Shown in pieces: positions 10,561-22,856 of a DNA stretch of 64,000 nucleotides; within the stretch, counting starts at the first letter, position 1; the number at the start of each line of letters is the position of its first letter. Source of the stretch: Pleodorina starrii (lineage: Eukaryota > Chlorophyta > Chlorophyceae > Chlamydomonadales > Volvocaceae); the NCBI GenBank assembly GCA_030267565.1, contig BRXU01000006.1, positions 608,001 to 672,000 of the forward strand. Direction: 5' to 3'. The notes under the pieces were generated by a model. The model made no database searches. It was not told where the DNA came from and worked only from the letters and a program-made list of their open reading frames with translations. The translations under genes were made by a program, and so were the position numbers.

Positions 10561-10984
10561 CGAAAACGAACTGCTTACGGACTCCGATAGTTACCAATTT
10601 AGTGCTTGTAGTCGACCAGTGGCTGCGCTGAACACCAAGCGTGACGGCACCCCAAACGAACTCGTGTCGGAGTCGTTCGTGTAAGGCAGCGTGTCGGAGC
10701 TGTCACGCCGCCCACCGTATGAAACGTAGTAGGCTAATGCTATAGTATTGTGAACTATTGACGAAGAGGTTAACGTAGTTGGCTGGTGGTAGTGAAGCGG
10801 AGAGCGAGAGCGGAGGGAATCGCTGTTGCTGGCATGCGCGTGCGTGAACCTAGTACCCCGCCCGAAAGCCCAAACAACGAGGCCTAACAGCGCAAGGGAC
10901 CTGTAAGCACGCAATCAACACTCAGGAAACGAGCGCTTACCTGAAGATGACCAGCGTTGCGGCGGCAGCCCAGGCAAGTGGCGA

Positions 10985-10987
10985 GGG
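10985..10987. other. Left target-site duplication (GGG) of CACTA-like element
   Basis: The intact B/C junction in the other units reads GCGAGGGGAAGGG. Here GCGAGGG lies left of the element and GGGGAAGGG to its right (from 19480), so GGG has been duplicated. Confidence 0.75.
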
Positions 10988-12678
10988 CACTCTGGGAAAA
11001 AGTTTCCTTCGTAAATGACACCGGCTTCGTATTTCAGTTCCGGGGGGTCGAACGAAGGATCTTGGGGCTTCGTATAGGGCCATGTCCGGGCACACCCAAA
11101 GTTACGAAGTTCGATCAGTGAAACCCGAACGAAGGTGGCACCAAAAACGCAACTTTCAAAATAACTTGAGAACATAATTATAACACGATCATAATCCCTT
11201 GGTAGATAACCTGGACCTGTTTGCAAACAGTGCGCCATCGGACGTCCTTCGTATTTCGGGTAGCCTGTTTACGAGGCAACTTGGATTTTCGTTCGACCTC
11301 ACCTGTATTGCCACAGCTATGTTGTTATAATGATTTGTTTTTATGATTGTGTTTGTTTTACAATATGTACACATGTCAGCATGGTCCAAAGTGTCCATTC
11401 GTTAAACTGGTTAGCCATCCATAAACGCAGCAGCGGCAATATAATACGAAGCCTTGGCGATACGAAACCTTGTTGAGACGTCGCCCTTGACTTAATGTCC
11501 AAATACCTTATCATTTATTCATTTAGGAACTGTAACCACGCCATAGTTTTACTAAGACGTCCCCATCCTCGTGGCCCTGCACCTGCAGCAGTCATCGACC
11601 TCGTTCATTGATGGGCGGCGGCAGTGTGGCAGTTGTAGCGTGAACACTTAGGCATATGTCGATGCCGCGGTATTGCTACGACTGCGGGGACGCGGGCACG
11701 GGCGCGGCCGCGGGCCGCGGGGAAGCCGTGCGGCCGCGGCCACCTTCTCGGCCGTGGGGAGGCCGCACGGCCGCGGCCACCTTCTCTCCTTTGAGCGGCG
11801 CCAACAGACGGCCCCAAAACAACGAACTCCGTCAGTTCTTGAATGTCCAAGAACATCCAAGAACCGCCAGTTCTTGAATGCTTTTGGCCCGGTCTTTTGG
11901 CGGCGTCCTGGTCTGGCGGCGTCCTGGTCTGGCGGCACCATGGGCCGCGGTCGCGGGCGGCCCGCGGCGGCCGCGGGCGTGGCCGCGACGCGCGGCGCGC
12001 GCGCGCGGGCCAGCGGGCCAGCGCGCCCGCGGCCCGCGGCCGCGGGGCGGCGGCCGCCGGCCGGCGGCCGGTCGCGGGCCGGGCCGCAGCGGGCCCGGCC
12101 GCCGGTCGCGGGCCCGGCCACCGCGGCCCAGCGGGCGGCCCGCGGGTCCCGCGTCCCTTCCGTGTTCGTCCGCGGGTGTCCTGAAACTAGGCACGGTTAA
12201 GTGCTGCTCCGACAACAGTGACTGTGTTGGCACGGCAGCGGCAGTGTGGCTTTGTTGATTAGAATTGGCCATCCCGGAGTGCACCGCTGCCGCACTTCCC
12301 CCACACACCCTCCCTTCCCCACCTGAGTCCGCCAACCAGTGCCACACCTAATCCTGAACCGAGGGAAAGGACCTGCTAATGCCTGCCCCCGCCCACGCTC
12401 ATGTGGTCATGCCGTCGCACCCAGGCTGCATGCCGGGCTGTGGTCACTTCAGTGTCGAGGGCAGGGATGTACCGGATCACGGGCAGGGGCAGGCATGTGG
12501 CGTTTAGCAGCTGGGTGGATTGACGGGCAGGGCGTGCAGGACGGGTGCCTGGATCCGCCCATCGCAAACCGGGTAGCGGCAGTCCGTTGCCCCAGGTGCG
12601 TGAGCATTGTTGTGCAGCACTGTCGTGCCCCTAGCGTCCAACAGTGCCCCCCTTTCCCTTCCGACCGCTGACGGCGGG

Positions 12679-12900
12679 GCTTCACTGTCGTACAAATGGC
12701 TGGACGCCGGGGTCTGGGTTGGGTTGGGTCGGGTGGGTCTTAGATACAGAAACCGGGGTGGTAGCAAGTACGAGATGCGCCGCCACTGGGATGGCACGAT
12801 GAAGGTGCGGCAAGCTGCCGTGTTGGCAGTAGTTATTGCAATGGCAACTGAGCCCACTGAGCTGGGTGTTGTGGAGGTGGAGCGGGGAAGGGCGGGGCCG
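12679..12900 (+). repeat. Internal module of the CACTA element (inverted copy at 14936-15146)
   Basis: A stretch of about 215 bp, including AGATGCGCCGCCACTGGGAT and GTGTTGGCAGTAGTTATTGC, recurs in reverse orientation at 14936-15146. Partial direct copies lie at 13395-13535 and 14090-14168. A second inverted pair lies further out (12440-12665 against about 15470-15640). The central region is thus a large imperfect inverted repeat around GC-rich arrays. Confidence 0.7.
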
Positions 12901-13290
12901 CGGCGGGGAAGGGCGGGGCTGGGCTGAGCATGGCGGGGCCGGGCTGGCCTGCTGGGAGGGCTGGGCGGGGAGAGTCACGGCGGGGCCGGGCCGGGCCGGG
13001 CCGGGCCGGGCCGGGCCGGGCCGGGCCGAGCCGGGGCAGGGCGGGGCATGGCAGAGCAGGGCCGGGCCGAGCCTGGGCCGGGCAGGGCAAAGCACGGTAG
13101 GGCAGGGTTGGCAAGGGCTGGCAATGCTGGGCGAGGCACGGCGGGCCGGGGCCGGGCCGGGGCCGGGCGGGGCTGAGCGGGACCGGGCCGAGGCTGGGCT
13201 GGGCAGGGCAAAGCTGGGTAGGGCAGGGCTGGGCGAGGCACGGCGGGGGAGGGCCGGGGGCGGCACGCGGGGCAGAGCGGAGACGGGCGG
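12880..13290 (+). repeat. G-rich array with (GGGCC)n core
   Basis: Degenerate GGGCC, GGGGC and GGGCAGG units fill the stretch, with about nine consecutive GGGCC pentamers around 12981-13027. Long frames open here on both strands only because the composition lacks stop codons. Confidence 0.85.
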
Positions 13291-13519
13291 GGGTTTATCC
13301 ACGTAAATGTACCAGCCCGCAAAGGGCTTTAAAACGCAAGTACGTAACCTGTGAGATATCTGCAAAGCAAAGGAAGCGGGTAAGCTTGCAAGCAACGGCA
13401 CGTTAGATACTCAAACCAGAGTTGTAGCGAGTATGAGATGCACCGCCACTGGGATGGTACGACGAAGGCGCGGCAAGCTGTAGCGTTGGCAGTAGTAATG
13501 GCAACTGAGCCAACTGAGT

Positions 13520-13970
13520 TGGGTGTTGCGGAGGTGGGGCGGGGCCGGGCGGGACCGGGCGGGGCCGGGGCGGGGGGGGGCGGGGTGGGGCTGGGCCGGG
13601 GCCGGGGCTGGGCTGGGCAGGGTGAGGCGGGGTGAGGCGGGGCGGGGCGGGGCGGGGGGGGGGGGGCGGGGCGGGGCCGGGCCGGGCCGGGCCGGGCCGG
13701 GCTGGGCGGGGCGGGCGAGCCACGGCAGGGGAGCACTGGGGACGGCGGGGCACGACGGGGCGGGGTGGGTCTGTGCAGGGCAGGGTGAGGCACGGCGGGA
13801 TGGTGCAGGGCCGGGCCTGGGCTGGGCCGGGCAGGGCAAAGCTGGGCAGGGCAGGGCTGGGCGAGGCACGGCGGGCCGGGGTCGGGCCGGGGCTGGGGCG
13901 AGGCACGGCGGGGGAGGGCCGGGGACGGCAGGGTGGGGTGGGGCAGAGCGGGGACGGGCGGGGATTTATC
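13520..13970 (+). repeat. Second G-rich array
   Basis: Same family of GGGCC/GGGGCGG units as the previous array, including a run of about ten G at 13648-13660. Partial copies of the internal module flank it. Confidence 0.85.
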
Positions 13971-14759
13971 CATGTATAGGCAGGCACGAGCCAATGAACG
14001 GATTTGTGACGCAAACACGTAAACCTGTGAGATATCTGCAAAGCAAAGGAAGTGGGTAAGCTTGCAAGCAACAGCACGTCAAAAACACAAACCGGGGTTG
14101 TAGTGAGTACGAGATGCATCGCCACTGGTATGGCACGACGAAGGCGCGGCAAGCTGTCGTGTTGGCACCTCAAGGGACGCTGTGGGCAGTAGAAGATACC
14201 GCCCTTGGCTGCACCGACGAAACCGTTTTCGAGGACAGTGGCTTCATCTGCCCTTTCGACAGGCAGAGAGTGTCGCCCACACAAGAGTGAAACCGTTACA
14301 TGAGGCCATTGGCCAAGTGCACAGCGGCAAGCCTGCCCCTGCACTGCACACACGCTGCTGATGTGGCGGCTGGTATGTCAAGCCGGGGTGTTGGGTACCG
14401 AGGGTAATCGGTGGCTGGGTTTGCATGGTCAGGCACAGGGGAGGCTTGCCGGCTGCCAGCAGTGAGGATGCGTGCTGGAAGGGGCTACCGCTGAGCGGCA
14501 AGCAACAAAAATGCGACTGGCCAAACCGTGTTCATAGTCAAGCACCGAGCTCTTCTTTAGTAGAGCCCACGGCAACTAGCCTGTCAAGATTAAAGGCACC
14601 CACCCGAGTCCGAAGGTAGACGGGGGCAAGCAACCCTACCGCAGCATCCAGCAAGGCGCTCCACCCAACCCAACCCAAACCCCGGCGTCCAGCCATTGGA
14701 ACGACAGTGAAGCTTGAAATCCTGGATATGGAGATCCGTTGATTGGCTCGCGCCTATGC

Positions 14760-14955
14760 GTCGATAAACCGCCCGTCCCCGCTCTGCCCCGCCCCACCCC
14801 GCCGTCCCCGGCCCTCCCCCGCCATGCCTCACCCAGACCCGCCCAGACCCGCCCGGCCCGGCCCCGCCCCGTCGTGCCTTGCCCCGCTGTGCCTCGCCCA
14901 GACCCGCCCCGGCACCGCCCCGCCTTACCGCGTCCCCGCCCTCCCCCGCTCCACC
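14760..14955 (-). repeat. C-rich array, inverted relative to the two before it
   Basis: CCCGCCC/CCGGCCC units on the + strand, that is the same G-rich family on the - strand. It leads directly into the inverted internal module at 14936. Confidence 0.8.
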
Positions 14956-16289
14956 TCCACAACACCCAGCTCAGTGGGCTCAGTTGCCATTACTACTGCC
15001 AACACGGCAGCTTGCCGCACCTTCGCCATGCCATCCCAGTGGCGGCGCATCTCGTACTTGCTACCACCCCGGTTTCTGTATCTAAGACCCACCCGACCCA
15101 ACCCAACCCAGACCCCGGCGTCCAGCCATTTGTACGACAGTGAAGCCCCGCCGTCAGCAGTCGGAAGTTTGACATCCTGGACATGGAGATCCTTGTTGAG
15201 GGTGTTGACAAACACCGGACCGGCTGCCGAAGCTCAACACACCTCACCCTGCCCGGCTACGGTGCAGGGCTTGAAATGATATCGTGCCCGGCCTAGTACA
15301 TTGCCCAGCTGCTGAACGTGCCCCCGATGTGGCACCCAGTTCCTGCGGAAGTGGGGAAGGGGCGCGCTACTTGACGAACGTGCACCAGCACGTGCTTGCT
15401 GCACATCCCTGACTCTTGCAATCCGGCGACGCATCCGTGCTATCGGCGTTGTACGGCAGTGGGAAAGGGGGACGCTGTTGGACGCTAGGGGCATGACAGC
15501 GCTGCACAACAGTGCTATCACACCTGGGGCAACGGACCGCCGCTACCCGGTTTGCGATGGGCGGATGCCTGCCCCTGCCCGCAATCCGGTACATCCCTGC
15601 CCTCGACACTGAAGTGCCTGCAGCCCGGCACGCACCCTCGCCAGTATCAGCCGCAGGCCCGGCTACCTGCCCCCATGCACAGCCGGAAGCACAACGCATT
15701 GCTACCACCCTTACCCGTCCCCACGCTTACCTGCAGGCTGCACAGGGCATCCACGCCTGCCAGCTGCTGCTGCCCGCGCGCACCCTGGACCCGTGCACGG
15801 CAGCATTAGCCAGTAGGGAAGGGGGTTAGAGCATTCGGCGCAATGGCGATGGGAGGAAGATGTGAGCAGGTGGCATCGTCACCAGAGGAAAAGCAAGGTC
15901 GAGAGCAGGCAAGCAGGCAACACACCCCAACCTAGCGGCTGCACGGCGCGAAAGAAAGGGAGTTCTTGGGTGCAAACCAGACCTAGACTTGACAACCGAC
16001 CACCGACTGGCTGCACCCGAACCCCGACGGGACAGACACCCCGGGCCCGGGGAAGGGAAAGGGGGCGCTGCTTGACACTTGGGGTGCGACAGTGCTGCAC
16101 AAGTAGCCCGCACACCTGGGGCAACGGACTGCCGCTATCCGGCTTGCAATGTGCCAGCTTGGGGGCCAGAGGAGGGGTTATGCCAGCAGAGACATCCACC
16201 AGACCCGGACCCCCGCAAGAAGCGTGCCTGCAGCCGGCACAACACCGAACCCCCGAACCGCGACATGCTTGCAGCTGCCGACTTGCACC

Positions 16290-17625
16290 CTGGCCCCACC
16301 CTGCCCCGCCCTGCACTGCCCCGAAGTGCCCTGCCCCGCCCCGCCCTGCCCCGTTCCATGCCGCCCCGCCCTGCCCGCCCTTGCCCGCCACGCCCTTCCC
16401 TGCCCTTCCCCGCCCCGCTCCGCCCCACCCTGCCCCACCCCGGCCTACCCCTTCCCCGCCCTGCCCCGTCCCGCCCCGACCCGCCCCAACCCGTCCCACG
16501 CCGCCATACCATGCCCCGCCCCGCCCCACGCCATCCTGCCCCACCCCGCAGTGCCCCTCCCAGCCCCGGCCTGCCCCGGCCCCGCCCCATTCCGCCCTGC
16601 CCCGGCCCGCCCCACAGTGAACCCTACCCTACCCGCCCAGCCTGTCCCCTCCCCGCCCCGCCCCGCCGCGGCCCCGCCCCACCCCGCCCTGCCCCGCCCC
16701 TCACTGCCCCGCCCTGCCCCGCCCCGCCCCGTCCTGACCTCAAACTGGACGCCTTGTCCCAAACGCCCGAACCCAAACCAGGCCCCCCAACACCTCCGCA
16801 GCCGCCTTCTCCCTCCGCGCCCCCAAAACCTCCTCGTGCTGTACCGGCATAGTTATGCACCGCGTTGCACCGCAACGCCCCGCCCCGAGACGCATCGCAG
16901 TCTGCACCTGGTAAATGTTGAGAGGCGTGGTGGCATGGTGCGTGTAGATGAATATTCGATGGCGGCGCTGTATGGAGGGTACGGGCAGCCGCCATGCCGC
17001 CAGAAACATGGATGGCCTGTGAGGCAAGGGGGGAAGGGAAGGAGCGGCGGTTGATTGAAAGATTAGGGAGGGGCGCGTTGCAGTGCTGGGTGGTACCGGA
17101 GCCGATACATCGCGGCCAGGTGGGCAGTGGTGAGGGCGGGTCGGGGATAAGCTGGTCGGTGAATGGTGGGCAGGGGTTCCGGAGGGTTCCACGGCTGCTG
17201 GTGTGTAAGCAATAATGTACCCAGACATTTGGCGGTCCCCGAGGAGGGCGGCCTCGATGGATGCGTGCAGCTCCTTGCCGAGTTGCACCCTTGCCCCGCC
17301 CTGCAGTGCCCCGAAGTGCCTGCCACACCCGGCCCTGCTCTGCCCCGCCCCGTCCCGCTCCACCCCGCCCTGCCCCTTTCCATCCCGCCCCACCCTGGCC
17401 CGCCCCGCCCTGCCCCTCCCCGCAGTGCCCCTCCCCGCCCCGGCCTGCCCCTGCCCCGCCCCATTCTGCCATCCCCCGGCCCGCCCCACAGTGCGCCATC
17501 CCCGCCCCGCCCCGCCCTGCCCCTTCCCGCCTGTCCCCGCTCTGCCCATCCCTGCACCGGTCCCACCCCGCCCTGCCCCGCCCCGTCGCTCCACCCTGAC
17601 CTGCCCCCACCCTGCCTGCCATATT
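16290..17625 (-). repeat. C-rich arrays (CCCCGCCCTG family)
   Basis: Two blocks, about 16290-16740 and 17275-17620, of CCCCGCCCTGCCCCG-like units. Each is preceded by a similar GTTGCACCC/CTTGCAC lead-in and AGTGCCCCGAAGTGCC, so they look like duplicates of one array. No credible gene lies in them. Confidence 0.8.
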
Positions 17626-19200
17626 TGGTTGGCCACACGACGGCTCTGGTGGCGTCCTGAGCTCCTGCAAATCGTGGAGGGCAGTCACGGCAGTCACACG
17701 ATAAACCATGCAAATAGGTGACCGGCACACGGCGCACCTCGGCTTTCTTGACCCAGGTAGGTCCGGAGGGACTCAACAGTTGCAGTGGAGCCCAGGAGCT
17801 GCATAAGGGCCTTGGTCTCCTGGTTGTTGAAAAACAGACCCGCATTCGTTTGACTCTGAAAGATTAGTTTCCCGCCAAAGCCGTTATACAGCATCGAGCT
17901 CACCACCTCCCCATGGTCGTTAAACTTTATATACTGAAGGCTAAAAGCGACGCTGCCGAGGCTTGGTTTGGTGCAACAGCTTTCCAGCCGTCTAAAATCA
18001 ACTCGTCTCCAGGTTTGCACTCGCAGATTTAACAGCCAATGTGGTAGATACCAATCTTAATATTGGTTTAAAGTTTGCGAAGGAGGCTGAAGTCCTTTCG
18101 AACACTGTGCACTAGAGACTCGAAAGTGGTTGCCATTGAACGCACGCTGTTTTAGCCCGGCTAGTGCTTCAGTATAATTGTCCTCGTTCGCCTAGGGAAT
18201 ATTTCGGGAGCTAGCCTTACGTGTTCGGTATGTTCAGTCTGTGGAACCATACCGTACTCATTCCAAAGTCGAGGAGTACGACAGGGTCCCCTCCTAAGAG
18301 ACTGAGATTGTTCATTACCATTGTAATACCTGTCGGTTTAATTTGCTAAGGTCGTTATTGCATAAAGAATAGTTGTACTTGCCACTAACAGGATACGTGC
18401 TGGAATTCCCGGTCGTATGGCATTGACTATGGCCTGTTCTGCTATTATGTTCTCTACTAATAAAATGTAACGTATTGGTTCCTTGAGCCTATTGCCTTGG
18501 CGTACTTGCTTTTAAGCAAACCTTTAGGCAGGCAGTAACAATAGTCAATCATGCGACCCGGAACTCCCTTGGAGCAAACCTGTTACAAGGCTCTACTCAG
18601 TGCATCTTCCGTTTTCTCTGGAAGCACCCGGGCGCTGTCGCTGAAGCTTTTGGCCTGCACGGGGCCACACCGTCTTGCCGTTGCATGGCGTCCACTTGTT
18701 GGAAAGCTCGCTGGCTATCTTCTGCCTTGTCTGGCTTATGAAGGTATGCTGCTGTACTTTTTTATAGTCATGTATCGAACTGGAGCTCCTAGACTTGAGG
18801 TTGCTCATCTCTCCCTCCAATGCTACAAACCTGAAGCTTTTTGCGTGCTGCATCTGTTTGAACTTGCAGGAATGCATTTCGCTATGCTGTGGCACCTTTA
18901 GCCGTGCTGGGCTACCAAGGATGGGCTGACACCACCCAGTAAGTAAACGTTGACTGCCGCACTAGCTTTCCTTTGTGTGATGCTGAATATCATGTTCATG
19001 AGGTTGGGCTTGCAGGGTCTCGCCTCCAGATGTGGCCAGGGCCTCGCCTTTCAGCAGCGTTTTCGTTTTCCTTGTGCCCCAGGTTGCCAGGCAGGGAGCT
19101 TTGCGGCCAGGTAAGGCTTGGCCCATTGTAATAAAGGATCCCCAGTGCAACTGGTGCATCCACTCAACTGAACGGTGGTTCTTACCACCCCCATCTGTGA
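17626..19200. other. Lower-GC interior of the CACTA element
   Basis: Contains a minus-strand open stretch (17694-18020, 108 codons) whose middle looks protein-like (IKFNDHGEVVSSMLYNGFGG) and a plus-strand one (18551-18901, 116 codons). Neither matches a family I recognise. They may be remnants of captured or decayed coding sequence. Confidence 0.35.
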
Positions 19201-19345
19201 CACACTTCGTATATGGGAAACACCCAGGACACGCTTCTTAACAAAGCTTCGTTCGAAGCAGAAATACAAACTTCCTAATTGGGGACCTTTTTCCATACAG
19301 CCAGATACGAACTTCGTGTTCGAGTGACAATAATAGACTTCGTTG

Positions 19346-19399
19346 TGACTTCGTATCCACTTCGTATCCTGTGCAATATACGAAGTGGATACGAAGTCA
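19346..19399. repeat. Perfect 22-bp inverted repeat in the right subterminal region
   Basis: Arms 19346-19367 and 19378-19399 are exact reverse complements with a 10-bp spacer. Each arm contains two CTTCGTAT-type subterminal motifs. Confidence 0.85.
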
Positions 19400-20359
19400 G
19401 GCCCAGATAATACGAAGCCCAAATACGAAGTCGGGAGGCCAAAAATACGAAGTTTTGACCCCCCCTTTTTCCCAGAGTGGGGGAAGGGCATGGTGACAGC
19501 ATGGTTAGGCATTGATATACAGGCAAAGGCAGGCAAAGGCAGGGATGCGGTGCGATGTATGTTGTGCAGCTGAAGGGGATCAACCAAAAGAAGTGAGTGG
19601 AAAGCAGTAAGCGGGCCCGTGCTATTTATGCCTTGGCAAGCAAGCAGTCGTACGGTATGACGTTAGTCCTACAGTATGACATCATGTGTCACACGAAACC
19701 CGAAACACGCAAGAACTGGAACGGTACGGGGCCTGAGGAGGCTCCCGCCGGACCGCGAATCCAGTGGGGTCTATGCATGCCGACCCCCCGGAGCGCACAA
19801 GTAGGGAACAGTGACTGGGGGATACGTCGTGATAAGGGGTAGGGTGCCGGTGGGGGTGGTCGCCGTAGGATGGCATGAAATGTGGCGTATATGCGTTCGT
19901 TAAAAGGGAAACCGCAACAGTGTTGAAAGTAGAAGAGATAAGTCCAGCGGGCGACATGGCAGATAGATGACGTCCCTCAACTCCAGGGAGGAAGTGACGA
20001 GGGACCTGAGGAGGCAAAACAGACACAGAACAGACAACCGAGCAAAGCAGGGCTAGACTATACTAAGCTAAGAGACAAGCAACCTGCCCAGTGCAGCTGG
20101 CTGACGTTGAAGGAGTTGCCGAGCTGCTATCCGGGCCATGGCTGTACGGTATCTGTTAATCTGTAGATGACTTGTATGTAGACTTGTACGTAGTCTGGAC
20201 GTTGTAGGACCGAGGTATATGTACGTGATAATGCGAAGGCTTATGTTGCTCGAGTGGTAGCGGCCACGGCAATTGTTCGTGAGTCCGAAGACCCACGTTG
20301 CTTAAGCATACCTCTCATATGAACAACGAGGCCATGTGTTACTGAGTGACTATAAGAGT

Positions 20360-20466
20360 CACCGCCACCAGACCGGCTCGGGCCATTTGGCCCGGACCAA
20401 GGGTAGTCTAAAACTCCCTTGGCGTGGCTGCTGGCAGCCACCCAGCGGGGCTAGGTAGGGAATTTT
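20360..20466. mobile_element. 107-bp multi-hairpin insertion, copy 1
   Basis: Inserted between C and A of unit 3 and flanked by AAGAGT on both sides (20354-20359, 20467-20472). The junction without it (9434-9439) has AAGAGT once, so this is a 6-bp duplication. It contains three hairpins in a row: GGGCCATTTGGCCC, CCAAGGG...CCCTTGG and GTGGCTGCTGGCAGCCAC. It has no coding capacity. Confidence 0.7.
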
Positions 20467-20550
20467 AAGAGTGAATTTGCAAGAAAGAAACAAAAGGCCC
20501 TGCGGACGTTGTAGTCTGAAGATCGACTGGATCTCTGTCAAGCTTCCCGA

Positions 20551-21750
20551 CAAGGGGTTGGTGTCGGCTTCCTTGAAGCCGGAAAAAGGGCGGGGCCCCA
20601 CTAAATCCGTACGGGTTAAGTTGAGTGCTAGGGCGGCGAGGGCGTGAAATGTGAGAGTGTCGACATTCCTGCTGATAGGCAGCCAGAGCTTTTTCCCGAA
20701 ATGCCTGCTAGCCGAGTCGTTATCAAGGCCTGCCGGCGCCGCGCGAAGCGCGTCATCCCGTCGGGTGCATGAGCGCATGTGCGCATCGACCGAAATACGG
20801 CATTTCCAAAGCGAGCGGCGAGGGCGTCAACTGTGAGAGTGTCGCATCGACATTCCTGCTGATAGGCAGCCAGAGCTTTATATCTGAAATGCCTTCGGCT
20901 TCAGCAATCCGACCCATGTTTAGCATCACGCGCCGTCTCGGCACTGTGCAACTCTTCCGGCCAGCGCATTGGCTGAAGTTACTTGACAGTAGACATGGAG
21001 TGTATCATTTACACATCACGCAGGCTGACTTGCCAATAGAAGGACAGCGGAACTGTTTGCGAGGGTAGCGACGACGTGCAGTTGCCGACGAGAGTGCACA
21101 GGCTTCGCTACTGAGGTATTCGCCGTAGAGGAGGCTTGACTGCTTTAACATTAGGACAGGGAATGTAGAAGTCCATCCCCTAGGTTGCCGACTGGACTTG
21201 TTGGGCGGCCCGCAGAAGACCGCTGCATAGGGCTGCATCGTGCGTGCATCGGCGGCTTGGCGTCCAACAACCAGCAGTTTGCCCCTCATGGTTTGCTCCT
21301 TGCAACCTTTGTAATAGCAATATGCGTCAAGACGATCGGACCGGCTAGCAGAGCTGCTGTGGTGTGGTCGCGGGAAGAATGTTCGCAATGCAAACATAGT
21401 TTGTTTCCGAAACGAAGATTCATTTCACGCCGTCATGTCAGAATTCCACCTTAAGGAACGATGACTCTTCTGGAATTAATTATAGGCCGAGAGGTGATGG
21501 TTTGACCTCGGCCTCGGTCCATGGAGACTGCCAAACTGGTTTGTACTCATGCGATGTTGGGTTCCAATAATAAATTTACCGTGCAATAAAGAATGTAATC
21601 TTTTACTTATGGAGTCTTTCCGTTGGCCGAAAGTCTACACTTGTCCAATTACTTCCCAGAACCCAGAACCCAGAACCCAGAACCCACACACGGACATGGG
21701 CAATCCTACAGGGCAGGGCCCCCCTGGGCGCTTCGCGCTGGGGCCCCGCC
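20551..21750 (+). repeat. Segment D, copy 2, with 157-bp extension
   Basis: 20551-21593 matches copy 1. It is followed by 157 bp not present after copy 1, which contain CAGAACC tandem repeats (about 21653-21685) and end in GGGGCCCCGCCC, the inverted complement of GGGCGGGGCCCC at about 20587. A diverged relative of the extension (CACGGACATGGGCA... through the GCGCTTCGCG-like palindrome) lies at about 36613-36692. Confidence 0.55.
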
Positions 21751-22856
21751 CAAAAACGAACTGCTTACGGACTCCGATAGTTACCAATTTAGTGCTTGTA
21801 GTCGACCAGTGGCTGCGCTGAACACCAAGCATGACGGCACCCCAAACGAACTCGTGTCGGAGTCGTTCGTGTAAGGCAGCGTGTCGGAGCTGTCACGCCG
21901 CCCACCGTATGAAACGTAGTAGGCTAATGCTATAGTATTGTGAACTATTGACGAAGAGGTTAACGTAGTTGGCTGATGGTAGTGAAGCGGAGAGCAAGAG
22001 CGGAGGGAATCGCTGTTGCTGGCATGCGCGTGCGTGAACCTAGTACCCCGCCCGAAAGCCCAAACAACGAGGCCTAACAGCGCAAGGGACCTGTAAGCAC
22101 GCAATCAACACTCAGGAAACGAGCGCTTACCTGAAGATGACCAGCGTTGCGGCGGCAGCCCAGGCAAGTGGCGAGGGGAAGGGCATGGTGACAGCATGGT
22201 TAGGCATTGATATACAGGCAAAGGCAGGCAAAGGCAGGGATGCGGTGCGATGTATGTTGTGCAGCTGAAGGGGATCAACCAAAAGAAGTGAGTGGAAAGC
22301 AGTAAGCGGGCCCGTGCTATTTATGCCTTGGCAAGCAAGCAGTCGTACGGTATGACGTTAGTCCTACAGTATGACGTCATGTGTCACACGAAACCCGAAA
22401 CACGCAAGAACTGGAGCGGTACGGGGCCTGAGGAGGCTCCCGCCGGACCGCGAATCCAGTGGGGTCTATGCATGCCGACCCCCCGGAGCGCACAAGTAGG
22501 GAACAGTGACTGGGGGATACGTCGTGATAAGGGGTAGGGTGCCGGTGGGGGTGGTCGCCGTAGGATGGCATGAAATGTGGCGTATATGCGTTCGTTAAAA
22601 GGGAAACCGCAACAGTGTTGAAAGTAGAAGAGATAAGTCCAGCGGGCGACATGGCAGATAGATGACGTCCCTCAACTCCAGGGAGGAAGTGACGAGGGAC
22701 CTGAGGAGGCAAAACAGACACAGAACAGACAACCGAGCAAAGCAGGGCTAGACTATACTAAGCTAAGAGACAAGCAACCCGCCCAGTGCAGCTGGCTGAC
22801 GTTGAAGGAGTTGCCGAGCTGCTATCCGGGCCATGGCTGTACGGTATCTGTTAATC

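Larger units (their letters stand above)
10988..19479. mobile_element. CACTA-like (EnSpm-type) DNA transposon, non-autonomous, 8,492 bp
   Basis: Perfect 15-bp terminal inverted repeats (CACTCTGGGAAAAAG at 10988-11002 and its complement at 19465-19479) and a 3-bp target duplication fit the CACTA/EnSpm superfamily, although the fifth base is C, not the usual A. Both ends carry dense subterminal copies of CTTCGTAT/ATACGAAG (11004-11465 and 19205-19455), with the terminal-most copies in opposite orientations at the two ends; such arrays bind transposase in known CACTA elements. The interior is mostly GC-rich arrays plus inverted and direct duplications. No transposase-like ORF was found, so movement would need enzyme supplied elsewhere. 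Confidence 0.75.

Noticed and set aside
12682..14353. Long open frames of 150-316 codons on both strands in the G-rich arrays
   Set aside because: They arise because GGGCC-type repeats lack stop codons. All frames are open and give Pro/Arg/Ala or Gly/Arg strings with no domain.
16135..17845. Long Pro-rich and Gly-rich frames up to 368 codons
   Set aside because: Same artefact of C-rich tandem arrays inside the CACTA-like element.
17694..18020. Transposase remnant of the CACTA-like element
   Set aside because: The protein-like stretch has no DDE or zinc-finger motif; the evidence is too thin to name it.
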